Of a stretch of 64,000 bases of DNA, positions 33,841-42,173 are shown piece after piece. The stretch covers positions 558,001 through 622,000 of the forward strand of contig NZ_MBUA01000001.1 in assembly GCF_014332695.1 (NCBI RefSeq). Direction: 5' to 3'. The notes below the pieces were generated by a model. The model saw only the letters and a list, made by a program, of their open reading frames with translations, was not told where the DNA came from and ran no database searches. This DNA comes from Flavihumibacter stibioxidans. Lineage in GTDB: Bacteria; Bacteroidota; Bacteroidia; Chitinophagales; Chitinophagaceae. Position 1 is the first letter of the stretch. Every line of letters begins with the position of its first letter. Position numbers and translations under genes: made by a program.

Positions 33841-35793
33841 TTAAAATACTTCAAATAATTGTCGGGACTGACGATTCAAAACACTAAGTTTTGGAGAGTC
33901 GGGATTCTTTATCAGCAGTATGGTTTTCGCTGAATCGCCACTGTTTATTTCAAGCCCGATCCCATCTTCAGTTATTTCCCGGGAAATCTTAACCTGGGAA
34001 AGGTCATCGACGCCCGGCATAAAAACCACCACTGAATGAACCAGTCCCTCACCTGCAAATTTTAGTGAAGCCATGGGTGCTGAACTGTCCTTCCCATTTA
34101 AACTTAATATGCCTTCCTCAATAGAAAGAGAACCAATCATTGATGGATCTGCAGGAAGAATGGCCAGTGAACTTTTACCAGGCAACAGAAGAGCTTTCCT
34201 TTTCTCATGCACAGATACTTCAGTAGGACTAAAATGAAAAAGCACTTCATAGTTATGTTCACCGGAAGCGTCAAATCGATCGTAAAGTACCAGAAATTTA
34301 TTTTTTACAAGAACCAGGCTCCTGCTCCAGGATACGGTATTATTCACTGATTCCGTGGCAGGTGAAATCATACGGCAATAATTTAGGGAATCCGTCTCTC
34401 CCCAGTTAACTATCCTGTTTCCTGTATTTCTTTTACCAACCCACAATAGTTTACCGGAGGTAGCCTCATCTGATTTCCCATCGATCAACACGGTGTTATG
34501 GGCACGGGAGGTACGGTACCAGCTAACCAGTTTCGGGTTATCATAATTGGGACATCCACTGTCTGTTAAAACAGGAGAGCCGTTAAGCCAGAAATTGAAC
34601 GCCAGCCGGCCAGCATGTGCATGTGCCCCGATCACGGAAGCCGGATAAGCAAGAAGGTACCACGAATTTCCAGAACCCTCTCGCCTGATAATACCTAATT
34701 GTGTATCGGGGAAATATGTTGATTTACCCTTAAGTGACCTCCTGTTTTTCGCCAATAATTCATTAACGGTGGCAAGTATCGTTCCTGTAGGCATTTCGAA
34801 GGAATCGTTAACCTGTGGCATGGTTGCATTTGGCTGTGACACGCTGGCTATATAAGCAGCCATTTTTTCCAGCCCGGGCAATAAAGCGGAAGGATACCTG
34901 ATATTATTCTGTTTACACAACAGGTAAGTGTCTCTGAATATATGTGTTTCAAAAGGATAGTATCCGAACATATACTCAACATTCCCACCGTCTTCAAAGA
35001 AAGCCTTATCAAGATGATGGGAAAGAATCCTCATACCATTTTCCCGAAGTGCTTCTGCCTGTTCAAAAGACGGAAATAAAACCCCCAGGTATAACATAGC
35101 CAAGCCACCGTGTGACTGGTGGTTGAACTCATTCAAAGGAGCCTTTCCAAAACCATTGAGAAGAATATCCGCATGCTCTTTCAAAGATTCGGTAATTATT
35201 TTTTTCTGGTCTTCAGTAAGTCCTTTTTCAGTAAGGTAATAACACCAGGACCAGTGGATGGACCGCCAGGCAACCTGCATATCCCGCCAGTTAAAGGTTT
35301 TTCGGTGTGAGTCTGGCAAACGCGGATTGTCTGTTACCCACCTGGATATTAACTGCATCATGTCATCCAGGTAGGATTGGTCGCTGGTAAGGAAATACAA
35401 ACGGGCCAGTGAAGGCAAAAAATAGAACCGGTTTAACCATACACTTTTTTCCAGTTCTGTTTTCTCATACAATGACCAGTTTATTGGGGTTCCATATACA
35501 TCCTGGAGCCGGCCTTGCCTGATTTTTTCAACGATCTGTGAATCATCCTCCGTGCCAAATATTTCAGTGTGTACAAATTTACCCCCCTGGTCCTTGGGTA
35601 TAAAGTCACCGAAATTATAAATGGGAATATGCCTGAAAAAAGGAAAGACAGGCCTGCCTGTATCAATGGGGGAATCCAGGAAATTTTCCCCCAAAATGCC
35701 AGGCAATGCAAGGCCAGGCAGGGAACCACTGAACAATAATCCGGCACTTCCCCCTGCAATTCTTTTCAAGAATAATCTCCTTTTTGACAGCAT
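33841..35793 (-). CDS. Heparinase II/III-family polysaccharide lyase, Tat-type signal
   Basis: 650 residues. The N-terminus KRRLFLKRIAGG (Arg5-Arg6) is a twin-arginine motif, so export as a folded protein is likely. An alpha/alpha-toroid region (about 100-370) carries EFNHQSHGGLAML and VEYMFGYYPFETHIF with the conserved Asn/His/Tyr, followed by the beta-sandwich HAHAGRLAFNFWLNGSPVLTDSG and RAHNTVLIDGKS. Such lyases cleave beside uronic acid in glycosaminoglycans and related polymers, implying a uronate-containing substrate. Exact PL family (12, 15, 17, 21) was not decided. Confidence 0.88.
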   Translation of the reverse strand: MLSKRRLFLKRIAGGSAGLLFSGSLPGLALPGILGENFLDSPIDTGRPVFPFFRHIPIYNFGDFIPKDQGGKFVHTEIFGTEDDSQIVEKIRQGRLQDVYGTPINWSLYEKTELEKSVWLNRFYFLPSLARLYFLTSDQSYLDDMMQLISRWVTDNPRLPDSHRKTFNWRDMQVAWRSIHWSWCYYLTEKGLTEDQKKIITESLKEHADILLNGFGKAPLNEFNHQSHGGLAMLYLGVLFPSFEQAEALRENGMRILSHHLDKAFFEDGGNVEYMFGYYPFETHIFRDTYLLCKQNNIRYPSALLPGLEKMAAYIASVSQPNATMPQVNDSFEMPTGTILATVNELLAKNRRSLKGKSTYFPDTQLGIIRREGSGNSWYLLAYPASVIGAHAHAGRLAFNFWLNGSPVLTDSGCPNYDNPKLVSWYRTSRAHNTVLIDGKSDEATSGKLLWVGKRNTGNRIVNWGETDSLNYCRMISPATESVNNTVSWSRSLVLVKNKFLVLYDRFDASGEHNYEVLFHFSPTEVSVHEKRKALLLPGKSSLAILPADPSMIGSLSIEEGILSLNGKDSSAPMASLKFAGEGLVHSVVVFMPGVDDLSQVKISREITEDGIGLEINSGDSAKTILLIKNPDSPKLSVLNRQSRQLFEVF

Positions 35794-35796
35794 GGC

Positions 35797-36567
35797 TTAA
35801 ACTTGTTTTGAAGGTTGAAACAGGAATGAATCCATATCAAAATAAAATTTACAATTTGAATGTTGCTGTAGTATTGTAGCCGGACACTCCTTAGTTACTG
35901 GTAAATTCAGGGTATTATAAACAGCATTCCGTTTGCTTTTGCCCGGTACCATACAAAAAAGATAGCTGGCATTCATTAATACGGGAATAGTGAGGGTAAG
36001 TGCCATTTCAGGCACATCTTCCAGCCGGGAAAAACATTTTTCATTTACCTGTTGCAGGCGGCTTTCCAGGTCAAGCTTTACTTCTTTAATAATTTCAGGG
36101 TCCCTGAAGTCAGCAATGGAAGGATCATTAAATGCGATATGCCCGTTCTCCCCAATCCCAAGGCAGACAATATCAACAGGTGCGGCAGAAATCAATCCGG
36201 AGAACCTTTCAATTTCCCCGGCAACATCAGCGCCACTATTGATGAAATGAACGTTTTTACATTTTACTTTCGAAAACAGCCTGCTATTCAGGTAGGATGA
36301 AAACAGTTGGTGGGCATTGTCATTCAGCCCTATATATTCATCCATATTAAAAGCCGTGATCCTGTTCCATTCAATCTTCGCTGAACCCGAAAGATAGTCC
36401 AGGGTTTCATTCTGCGAAGGGGCCGCGGCAAAGATCATACGGATTTCCGGCCTGGTTTCAAGAAGTTCGATAATCATCTTTTCGATATCCATGCCGGCTG
36501 TTCTCCCCAATTCTTCACGTGAGGGCAGGACGTTAACATCCAGCCAATAGTTTTTGAAATTTTTCAT
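35797..36567 (-). CDS. nagB: Glucosamine-6-phosphate deaminase
   Basis: Converts glucosamine-6-phosphate to fructose-6-phosphate and ammonia. 256 residues, standard length. Catalytic blocks: AAAPSQNETL (47-56), MDEYIGL (75-81, acting Asp) and GIGENGHIAFNDP (137-149, His and Glu of the proton relay). First gene after the hairpin that follows the fasciclin gene; four bases before the heparinase gene. With nagA it completes amino sugar entry into glycolysis. Confidence 0.92.
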   Translation of the reverse strand: MKNFKNYWLDVNVLPSREELGRTAGMDIEKMIIELLETRPEIRMIFAAAPSQNETLDYLSGSAKIEWNRITAFNMDEYIGLNDNAHQLFSSYLNSRLFSKVKCKNVHFINSGADVAGEIERFSGLISAAPVDIVCLGIGENGHIAFNDPSIADFRDPEIIKEVKLDLESRLQQVNEKCFSRLEDVPEMALTLTIPVLMNASYLFCMVPGKSKRNAVYNTLNLPVTKECPATILQQHSNCKFYFDMDSFLFQPSKQV

Positions 36568-36580
36568 TGTCGGTTAAAGT

Positions 36581-36606
36581 GGAAAGGGAAAAAATATTCC
36601 CTTTCC
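36581..36606 (-). terminator. Hairpin between the fasciclin and nagB genes
   Basis: Arms GGAAAGGGAA (36581-36590) and its complement (36597-36606), 6-base loop. Read on the minus strand the stem is followed by a mixed sequence rather than a long T run, so it may act as a partial terminator or mRNA-end stabiliser between the susCD part and the enzyme part of the operon. Confidence 0.5.
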
Positions 36607-36637
36607 ATCATAAAAGAATATAAAGAAATTAATAGAC

Positions 36638-37219
36638 TTACTTGGCAAGATAAACGATATCGGCAGTAACATGGATCACACCGTTGGTAGGCTGGAGATT
36701 GGAAGTAATAATCGTCCAAACCTTTTTGGTACCCTGGTTGATGAGTCCCTGGTAACTTGAATTGTGGGATAAATACATGGTTTGCCCATTTTCTGTCTCA
36801 TATGCAATAGGGTTATCCTTTGGAAGAAGTGCCGGATCCGAAAACAATACTTTGGCCTTAACAATATGGTAAGCCAGCATTGTCCTTAGGGAATCAACGG
36901 GTATTGATGAGATACCCTCATATTTCTTTGCCTTGAATAATGACCTGAAAGCACTGTTCCGGGGCACAATAAAAGTATATTCAGTTGTACCTGAATAATA
37001 TTGCTGAAGTCCGGCAGCTGTAACAGCTTCTTCCATCAATGACAAAGAATCCTTTTGCTGGATATACTCCCAGGCATTTATTCCGAGCTTATCGTTGGGG
37101 GCACTGTACTGATACTTAAAATTTTCCTTTACACATCCTGTTACAACTATAGACAGGATGGCTGCAATGGCCACCACCTTAAGTGACCTGCCATTGTATA
37201 ATTTATTTATATTTTTCAC
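36638..37219 (-). CDS. Fasciclin-domain lipoprotein
   Basis: 193 residues. Lipobox VVTGC gives Cys29 as the lipid site. The rest is one fasciclin (FAS1) domain: YTFIVPRNSAFRSL, MLAYHIVKAKVLFSD and the closing TNGVIHVTADIVYLA. FAS1 domains mediate binding. In a PUL this slot, directly after susD, normally carries a SusE/SusF-like surface glycan-binding protein, so this protein may take that role. Thirty-seven bases downstream of susD. Confidence 0.85.
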   Translation of the reverse strand: MKNINKLYNGRSLKVVAIAAILSIVVTGCVKENFKYQYSAPNDKLGINAWEYIQQKDSLSLMEEAVTAAGLQQYYSGTTEYTFIVPRNSAFRSLFKAKKYEGISSIPVDSLRTMLAYHIVKAKVLFSDPALLPKDNPIAYETENGQTMYLSHNSSYQGLINQGTKKVWTIITSNLQPTNGVIHVTADIVYLAK

Positions 37220-37256
37220 TGTGCATTCATTTGGGTTATTAAAAAATCACATCTGC

Positions 37257-38642
37257 TTACCTGTAATATTCGTTCTGCACCATATTGGGATTTTTGTTCA
37301 GCACATCAATAAAGATGGGCCAAACCAGGTTGCGTTCATCACTGAGTCCGTTGATCGGCCCCATGGTGGATATAGCCTTGCCTGTCCTTACCAGGTCGAA
37401 CCAGCGATGGCCTTCGAAAGCAAGCTCCACCGATCTTTCATGAAGGATTGCAGACTCCAGGTCTCCATATTTTTCTATTGCTTCTGTATCACTTGCAAAT
37501 TCTGGCACCCCTGCCCTCTTCCGGATCTTATTTAACAATTCCAGCGCTTTGGAAATATTATCTGCCCCACCGATTGCATTTAGGGCTTCGGCCCTGAGCA
37601 GCATGATATCAGCCAGGCGCAGCAGCACTATATTTTGCTTGGAAGGGGTTGACACTTCATCGCTGACGCCTTTACCGAGGAATTTCCAGATGGCTTTTGG
37701 TTCAACCAGGGTTGTGTCATACAGATAGGAAATGCGTTTATCACCAGCTTCGTATGAAGATTTAAACTTTTCAGAGGGGGTATAAATGGCGTATGAACCA
37801 ATGGCATAAAGAACGCGAAGGGAATTTGTTTCCGTATCATTATAGCCCACTTCAAAAATGCTTTCTTTTGAATAACTGGTGGTAAAGATTTTCGACCAGT
37901 CGTCCATTGATGAAACCAGCCCGTACAAGCTATTATTAAGCACCAGTTCTGAAGTTGCCAGGGCTTCACTGTATTTTTTCCGCCACATATACACATGTGT
38001 CAGCAGTGCATTTGCGCCCCCACTGGTGAACATGATCCTGTCGTTGGAATTATTAAACTTAGCCACGCAATTTGCTGCAGCAAATTTCAGGTCTTCTTCA
38101 ATTTGGTCCAGAACCAGTTCCTTTTTAGTTTTTGTCACAAAAATATCCTGCTCTGTAGAGGTATATGGTTCTGTAATTAAAGGCACATCACCCCAGATCC
38201 GTACGAGATAGAAATAAGCCAATGCCCTCAGGGCCCTGGCCTGCCCGATCAACTGGGCGCCCCCGCCTTCGTTACCATATACACCCGGGATGTATTTCAC
38301 TGCAAAATTCGCCCTGCTGATCATGGAGTAAAGTGCGGCCCAGTTGGCTGAACTGGCCGTTTCATTCAGGTTGTTCTGCATTAACACCAGTCCTTCTCCC
38401 GATTGAGCTGTCTTAACATTGTCAGCCCTGCCTTCTCCCCAATAGGCAAAATTCATTCTGAATACAGATTGCGCCGCATCATAAATGCCATATACACCAG
38501 CCTGCGCATCGCTGGGGGTTTTATAGAAATCCTGCGCCGAAAAACTACTGACCGGACTTTTTTCAAGAACTTTTTTTGTGCACGAGAACATCATGAAGGA
38601 CATTCCGATTAACCCTATGGCTTTGATATATTGTAATTTCAT
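37257..38642 (-). CDS. SusD/RagB family nutrient-binding lipoprotein
   Basis: 461 residues. Lipobox MMFSC (Cys21). SusD-type sequence includes FYKTPSDAQAGVYGIYD, the TPR-rich ARALRALAYFYLVRIWGDVPLIT and the C-terminal LRLADIMLLRAEALNAIGG with ELAFEGHRWFDLVRTG. It forms the lid of the SusC transporter on the cell surface and binds the PUL glycan. It begins 11 bases after the susC stop codon. Confidence 0.93.
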   Translation of the reverse strand: MKLQYIKAIGLIGMSFMMFSCTKKVLEKSPVSSFSAQDFYKTPSDAQAGVYGIYDAAQSVFRMNFAYWGEGRADNVKTAQSGEGLVLMQNNLNETASSANWAALYSMISRANFAVKYIPGVYGNEGGGAQLIGQARALRALAYFYLVRIWGDVPLITEPYTSTEQDIFVTKTKKELVLDQIEEDLKFAAANCVAKFNNSNDRIMFTSGGANALLTHVYMWRKKYSEALATSELVLNNSLYGLVSSMDDWSKIFTTSYSKESIFEVGYNDTETNSLRVLYAIGSYAIYTPSEKFKSSYEAGDKRISYLYDTTLVEPKAIWKFLGKGVSDEVSTPSKQNIVLLRLADIMLLRAEALNAIGGADNISKALELLNKIRKRAGVPEFASDTEAIEKYGDLESAILHERSVELAFEGHRWFDLVRTGKAISTMGPINGLSDERNLVWPIFIDVLNKNPNMVQNEYYR

Positions 38643-38653
38643 TTTTCTCGTTT

Positions 38654-41600
38654 TTAGAATTCAACATTTAATCCCAGAATAAAAGTGCGGCTTTGCGGGT
38701 AGGATCCGTCATCCACGCCAATCCTGAGTCCGCTATAGGAACTTACATCAGGATCATAACCTGTGTAATTTGTCCAGGTAAGCAGGTTCTCCCCGGAAGC
38801 ATACAATCTCAGGGCATTAATATTTAAACGGTTAATAATGGCGCGGGGGAAGTTATATGCGATGTTTACATTTTTCAAGCGGAGGTAAGAACCATCTTCT
38901 ACCCAGCGATCAGATACCCGGTTATATTCGTTACCCATTGGATCATTTCGGATAGGTCTCGGATAATTTGTTACATCGCCCTGCTTTCTCCAGCGGTTCA
39001 ATGCATCTCTTGAAACATTATTATAGGCAAAAACCCAGTTCCTCATCATGTTCAGATTGCTGTAGATATCATTTCCATAGGAAAACTGGAAGAACACACC
39101 AAGGCTGAAGCTCTTGTATGTAAAATTGTTGGTAAGTCCGCCGGTGAATTTTGGTTGCGCATTTCCTATGATCTGTTTGTCCCGGGGATCTATGATGTTG
39201 TCACCATTCAGGTCATGCCAGATCGGGTCTCCGCCCCTGAACAATTTTCCGTTGGAGGATCCATTTTTCACCTGGTTCTTATTGTCTTCATCACGGGAAT
39301 AAACCCCAAGGAACTTATATCCATAGAATGCGCCGATTGGCTGGCCCACCTGCAGGATATGATAGGTACCGTTCTGAATAAATCCATTGGTCAGAACCTC
39401 TTCCGGCAGGCTTACAATTTTGTTCCTGTTCAACCCAATGTTGAAATTGGTGTTCCATTTGAACTCACGAATAAAGTTCTTGGTGTTCAGGGAAAATTCA
39501 AATCCTTTGTTCCGGATATCACCAATATTCCGGGTGATATAATTGAAACCGGAGGTTTCAGGAATCGGCACTGCAAACAACAGGTCGGATGTATTCTTCA
39601 CATATGCATCAGCGGTAAAGTTGATCCTGTTATTGAACAGAACCAGGTCAATACCCAGATCGTATTGGGTGGAGGTTTCCCAGGTCAGTTTTTTATTTGG
39701 CATGACTACAGGTGACGCGCCTGAATTGGTGAGGTAATTTGTACCGATGGCAAATTCACCCTGTGCCGTATAGTTACCAATTGCTTCATTACCGGTTTGT
39801 CCATAACTAAACCTGAGCTTACCGTCATTAAGAAAGTCGAATCCTTTCATGAAGGATTCATCAGAAAATCTCCAGGCAGCGGAGGCGGAGGGAAAATAAC
39901 CGAACCGGTTTTCATCCCCGAACCTGGAAGATCCATCAGCCCTGAAGTTGGCCTGGAACAGGTACTTGCCGTCAAAACCATAAGTCATCCTGCCAAAGTA
40001 GGAAACCAGGCCATGTTCTACGGTTGTGTTTACAGCCTGGTTGGAAATTGTACCGGCACCATTTAAGGTCTGGATATTATCGCTTGCGAAATAAATTCCA
40101 TCGAGGCCGGTGGTTTCCCTTTTCCATTCCTGCTGACTAAAGCCCGCAAGTGCCGACAATTCATGCACCTTATTAATTGTCTTGTTATAAGTGAGGTAAT
40201 TCTCATTTGCCCAGGTAAGGTTTCCTATCGCCCTTACACTGCCGGTGTTATAACCCGGACGGTAATCCACCGTGCTGGGATAGAATTCATCTTCTTTCAT
40301 GGACAAATAATCCAGGCTGATATTGGTACGGAACTTCAGACCTTCCATGATTTTATATTCCAGGAACTGGTTGCCAATAATCCGGTTGGTTATATTCAGG
40401 TGGGTTACGTCTTCTGCCAGGCCAATTGGATTTCTTTTACCATTAAAGTAATTGATTGGCGACCCGTCGGGGTAAGTCAGGGAATAAATAGGCGGTCTTA
40501 CAAGGATGGATTGAACCAGGCTATGGTTACCTGTTCCTGCCGCATTGATACGGTTATTGGCGCCATGGGTGAAACTTAAGTTTATTCCGGCCTTCATCCT
40601 TTGGGTCACATCAAAATCAGTATTGATACGGGTGGTAATTCTTTTATAATTGGATGCCAGGAAAATTCCATCCTGGTCAAGGAGCGAAGTACTAAGGGCA
40701 TACCTCGCCGCATTGTTCCCCCCGCTTACAGACACATCGAGCTGGTTTTGCTTTGCAGTCCGGTACATAAGACTTTGCCAGTCTACATCCCCGTTATTCA
40801 TCGGGTTAAGGGAATCAATGGCTGTCCAGTGTGGCTCAGACGGGCTGGTTGCTCCGTTATAATCATCCAGGTTTTTATAGCTATCAATGATGATATCCCG
40901 CCATTCTGAAGCATTCAATACATCCAGCTGGCGACCTATTTTACTGATACCCGTATAAAACTTGACATTTACTTTGCCTTTTCCAACCTTGCCATGCCTG
41001 GTGGTGATTAGAATCACCCCGTTTGCCGCCCTGGATCCATAAATGGAAGTGGAAGCTGCATCTTTTAATACTTCAATGGATTCGATATCACCCGGATTTA
41101 TATCCGCCAATGGGTTCAGTCCATGTGATTCAAATCCATTCAACTGGGAAACCGAGCCCGATTCAACAGGCACCCCATCTATTACATACAAAGGATCGTT
41201 CCCGGAATTCAGGGATGACTGTCCCCTTACGGTAATCGAAATTCCGTCACCCGGCGCACCGGAATTGGAAACAACCTGCACCCCTGCAACCCTTCCCTGC
41301 ATCGCAGACATAAGGTCTTTTACGGGAGTGTTCTCAATGGTTTTGGCATTTATGGAGGAAATAGCTCCTGTTATATCCCGCTTTTTTTGCTGGCCATAAC
41401 CTACTGCCACTACTTCATCCAATTCCGAAACGGCCCTGGTCATCCGGATGTTTAGTTCCCGGCGGGGCCCTACTTTAATTTCCTGTTGCTGGTATCCTAT
41501 ATAGGAAAACACCAATACAACATCGGGAGAAGAAACAGTAAGGGAAAATATTCCCTCTGCGTTCGATTTCACACCGGCTGTGGTTCCTTTAACAAGGATA

Positions 41601-41791
41601 TTAACGTCTGGTAAAGGTCGTCCGGTTTCGCCGTCAATAATTTTCCCGGATACCGGCGCTTGTTGGGTAATGGCATCGGGCCTTCCAGCAAAAGCCTTCC
41701 CTGCAAATAACCCTGGAAGCAAACAAAACAGAATAATGGTGAGAATTTGTTTTCCCGGCGGGAAAAGATGGATGGAGTGATTTTGTCTCAT
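38654..41791 (-). CDS. SusC/RagA family TonB-dependent outer-membrane transporter
   Basis: From the ATG at 41791 the protein is 1045 residues. Signal peptide, then a carboxypeptidase-D-like regulatory domain (VSGKIIDGETGRPLPDVNI), the TonB box region VVAVGYGQQKKRDITGA, the plug (VQVVSNSGAPGDGISITVRG, YVIDGVPVESGS) and a long beta-barrel ending TFILGLNVEF. It carries glycan fragments across the outer membrane together with SusD. A longer frame to 41815 would need a TTG start. The promoter and a LacI-type operator lie 170-210 bases upstream. Confidence 0.93.
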   Translation of the reverse strand: MRQNHSIHLFPPGKQILTIILFCLLPGLFAGKAFAGRPDAITQQAPVSGKIIDGETGRPLPDVNILVKGTTAGVKSNAEGIFSLTVSSPDVVLVFSYIGYQQQEIKVGPRRELNIRMTRAVSELDEVVAVGYGQQKKRDITGAISSINAKTIENTPVKDLMSAMQGRVAGVQVVSNSGAPGDGISITVRGQSSLNSGNDPLYVIDGVPVESGSVSQLNGFESHGLNPLADINPGDIESIEVLKDAASTSIYGSRAANGVILITTRHGKVGKGKVNVKFYTGISKIGRQLDVLNASEWRDIIIDSYKNLDDYNGATSPSEPHWTAIDSLNPMNNGDVDWQSLMYRTAKQNQLDVSVSGGNNAARYALSTSLLDQDGIFLASNYKRITTRINTDFDVTQRMKAGINLSFTHGANNRINAAGTGNHSLVQSILVRPPIYSLTYPDGSPINYFNGKRNPIGLAEDVTHLNITNRIIGNQFLEYKIMEGLKFRTNISLDYLSMKEDEFYPSTVDYRPGYNTGSVRAIGNLTWANENYLTYNKTINKVHELSALAGFSQQEWKRETTGLDGIYFASDNIQTLNGAGTISNQAVNTTVEHGLVSYFGRMTYGFDGKYLFQANFRADGSSRFGDENRFGYFPSASAAWRFSDESFMKGFDFLNDGKLRFSYGQTGNEAIGNYTAQGEFAIGTNYLTNSGASPVVMPNKKLTWETSTQYDLGIDLVLFNNRINFTADAYVKNTSDLLFAVPIPETSGFNYITRNIGDIRNKGFEFSLNTKNFIREFKWNTNFNIGLNRNKIVSLPEEVLTNGFIQNGTYHILQVGQPIGAFYGYKFLGVYSRDEDNKNQVKNGSSNGKLFRGGDPIWHDLNGDNIIDPRDKQIIGNAQPKFTGGLTNNFTYKSFSLGVFFQFSYGNDIYSNLNMMRNWVFAYNNVSRDALNRWRKQGDVTNYPRPIRNDPMGNEYNRVSDRWVEDGSYLRLKNVNIAYNFPRAIINRLNINALRLYASGENLLTWTNYTGYDPDVSSYSGLRIGVDDGSYPQSRTFILGLNVEF

Positions 41792-41968
41792 AACTGCAAT
41801 TGTTAGTTTGGCCAATCTGAAAAATGGGCAATAATGGTTTTCACTCGTTCCGGCTAATAGAAATGATATGGTAGAGATACCAACCCAATGTTGTTAGTGC
41901 AGTTGCATCAGATGATCTTAAAAAAGAGCCTTAACCAAAAAATTTCCTTAACCGAACCGAAGCATAAT

Positions 41969-41999
41969 CAAATCTATTAAAAAATATTTAACACACAAA
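41969..41999 (-). promoter_or_regulatory. Predicted susC operon promoter
   Basis: Minus-strand -33 TTTG (41996-41999), 19-base spacer, -7 TAGATTTG (41969-41976). Transcription from here would leave a leader of about 170 bases before the susC ATG. The -33 element overlaps operator copy 1, a layout that fits repression by steric block. Confidence 0.65.
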
Positions 42000-42004
42000 C
42001 GTTT
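41992..42004. promoter_or_regulatory. LacI-type operator, copy 1
   Basis: CACACAAACGTTT, centred on the palindrome AAACGTTT (41997-42004). The same 13-base sequence recurs 151 bases away at the regulator gene. LacI-family operators are typically AT-flanked palindromes with a central CG, as here. It overlaps the susC -33 element. Confidence 0.6.
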
Positions 42005-42077
42005 TCACAATTTATTTTAATTTCACAGGAAATTTTATAGACATCGACCCTCACTGATGAAAATATTATTTTTAATC

Positions 42078-42108
42078 ATTTGATTTACATATTTTTACAA
42101 AATCAAAT
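42078..42108. repeat. 9-bp inverted repeat between the two operators
   Basis: ATTTGATTT (42078-42086) and AAATCAAAT (42100-42108) with a 13-base loop, in very AT-rich sequence. The whole 41816-42173 gap (358 bases) holds only this, the two operators and the promoter; I see no gene in it. Confidence 0.45.
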
Positions 42109-42142
42109 AATCATCAATTCAGCAAAATCAAGTTCAATATTT

Positions 42143-42155
42143 CACACAAACGTTT
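42143..42155. promoter_or_regulatory. LacI-type operator, copy 2
   Basis: CACACAAACGTTT again, here extending to the perfect 10-bp palindrome CAAACGTTTG (42147-42156). It ends 18 bases before the ATG of the regulator gene, so it probably mediates autoregulation and could pair with copy 1 by looping. Confidence 0.65.
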
Positions 42156-42173
42156 GCGTAAATATTTCCAAAA

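Noticed and set aside
36250-36256. AACGTTT inside nagB, similar to the LacI-type operator core
   Set aside because: Lacks the CACACA flank and the symmetric palindrome and lies within a gene.
40462-40471. ACCCGTCGGG inside susC, part of the palindromic repeat sequence
   Set aside because: Only 10 bases match and there is no second arm, so it is a chance match in coding sequence.
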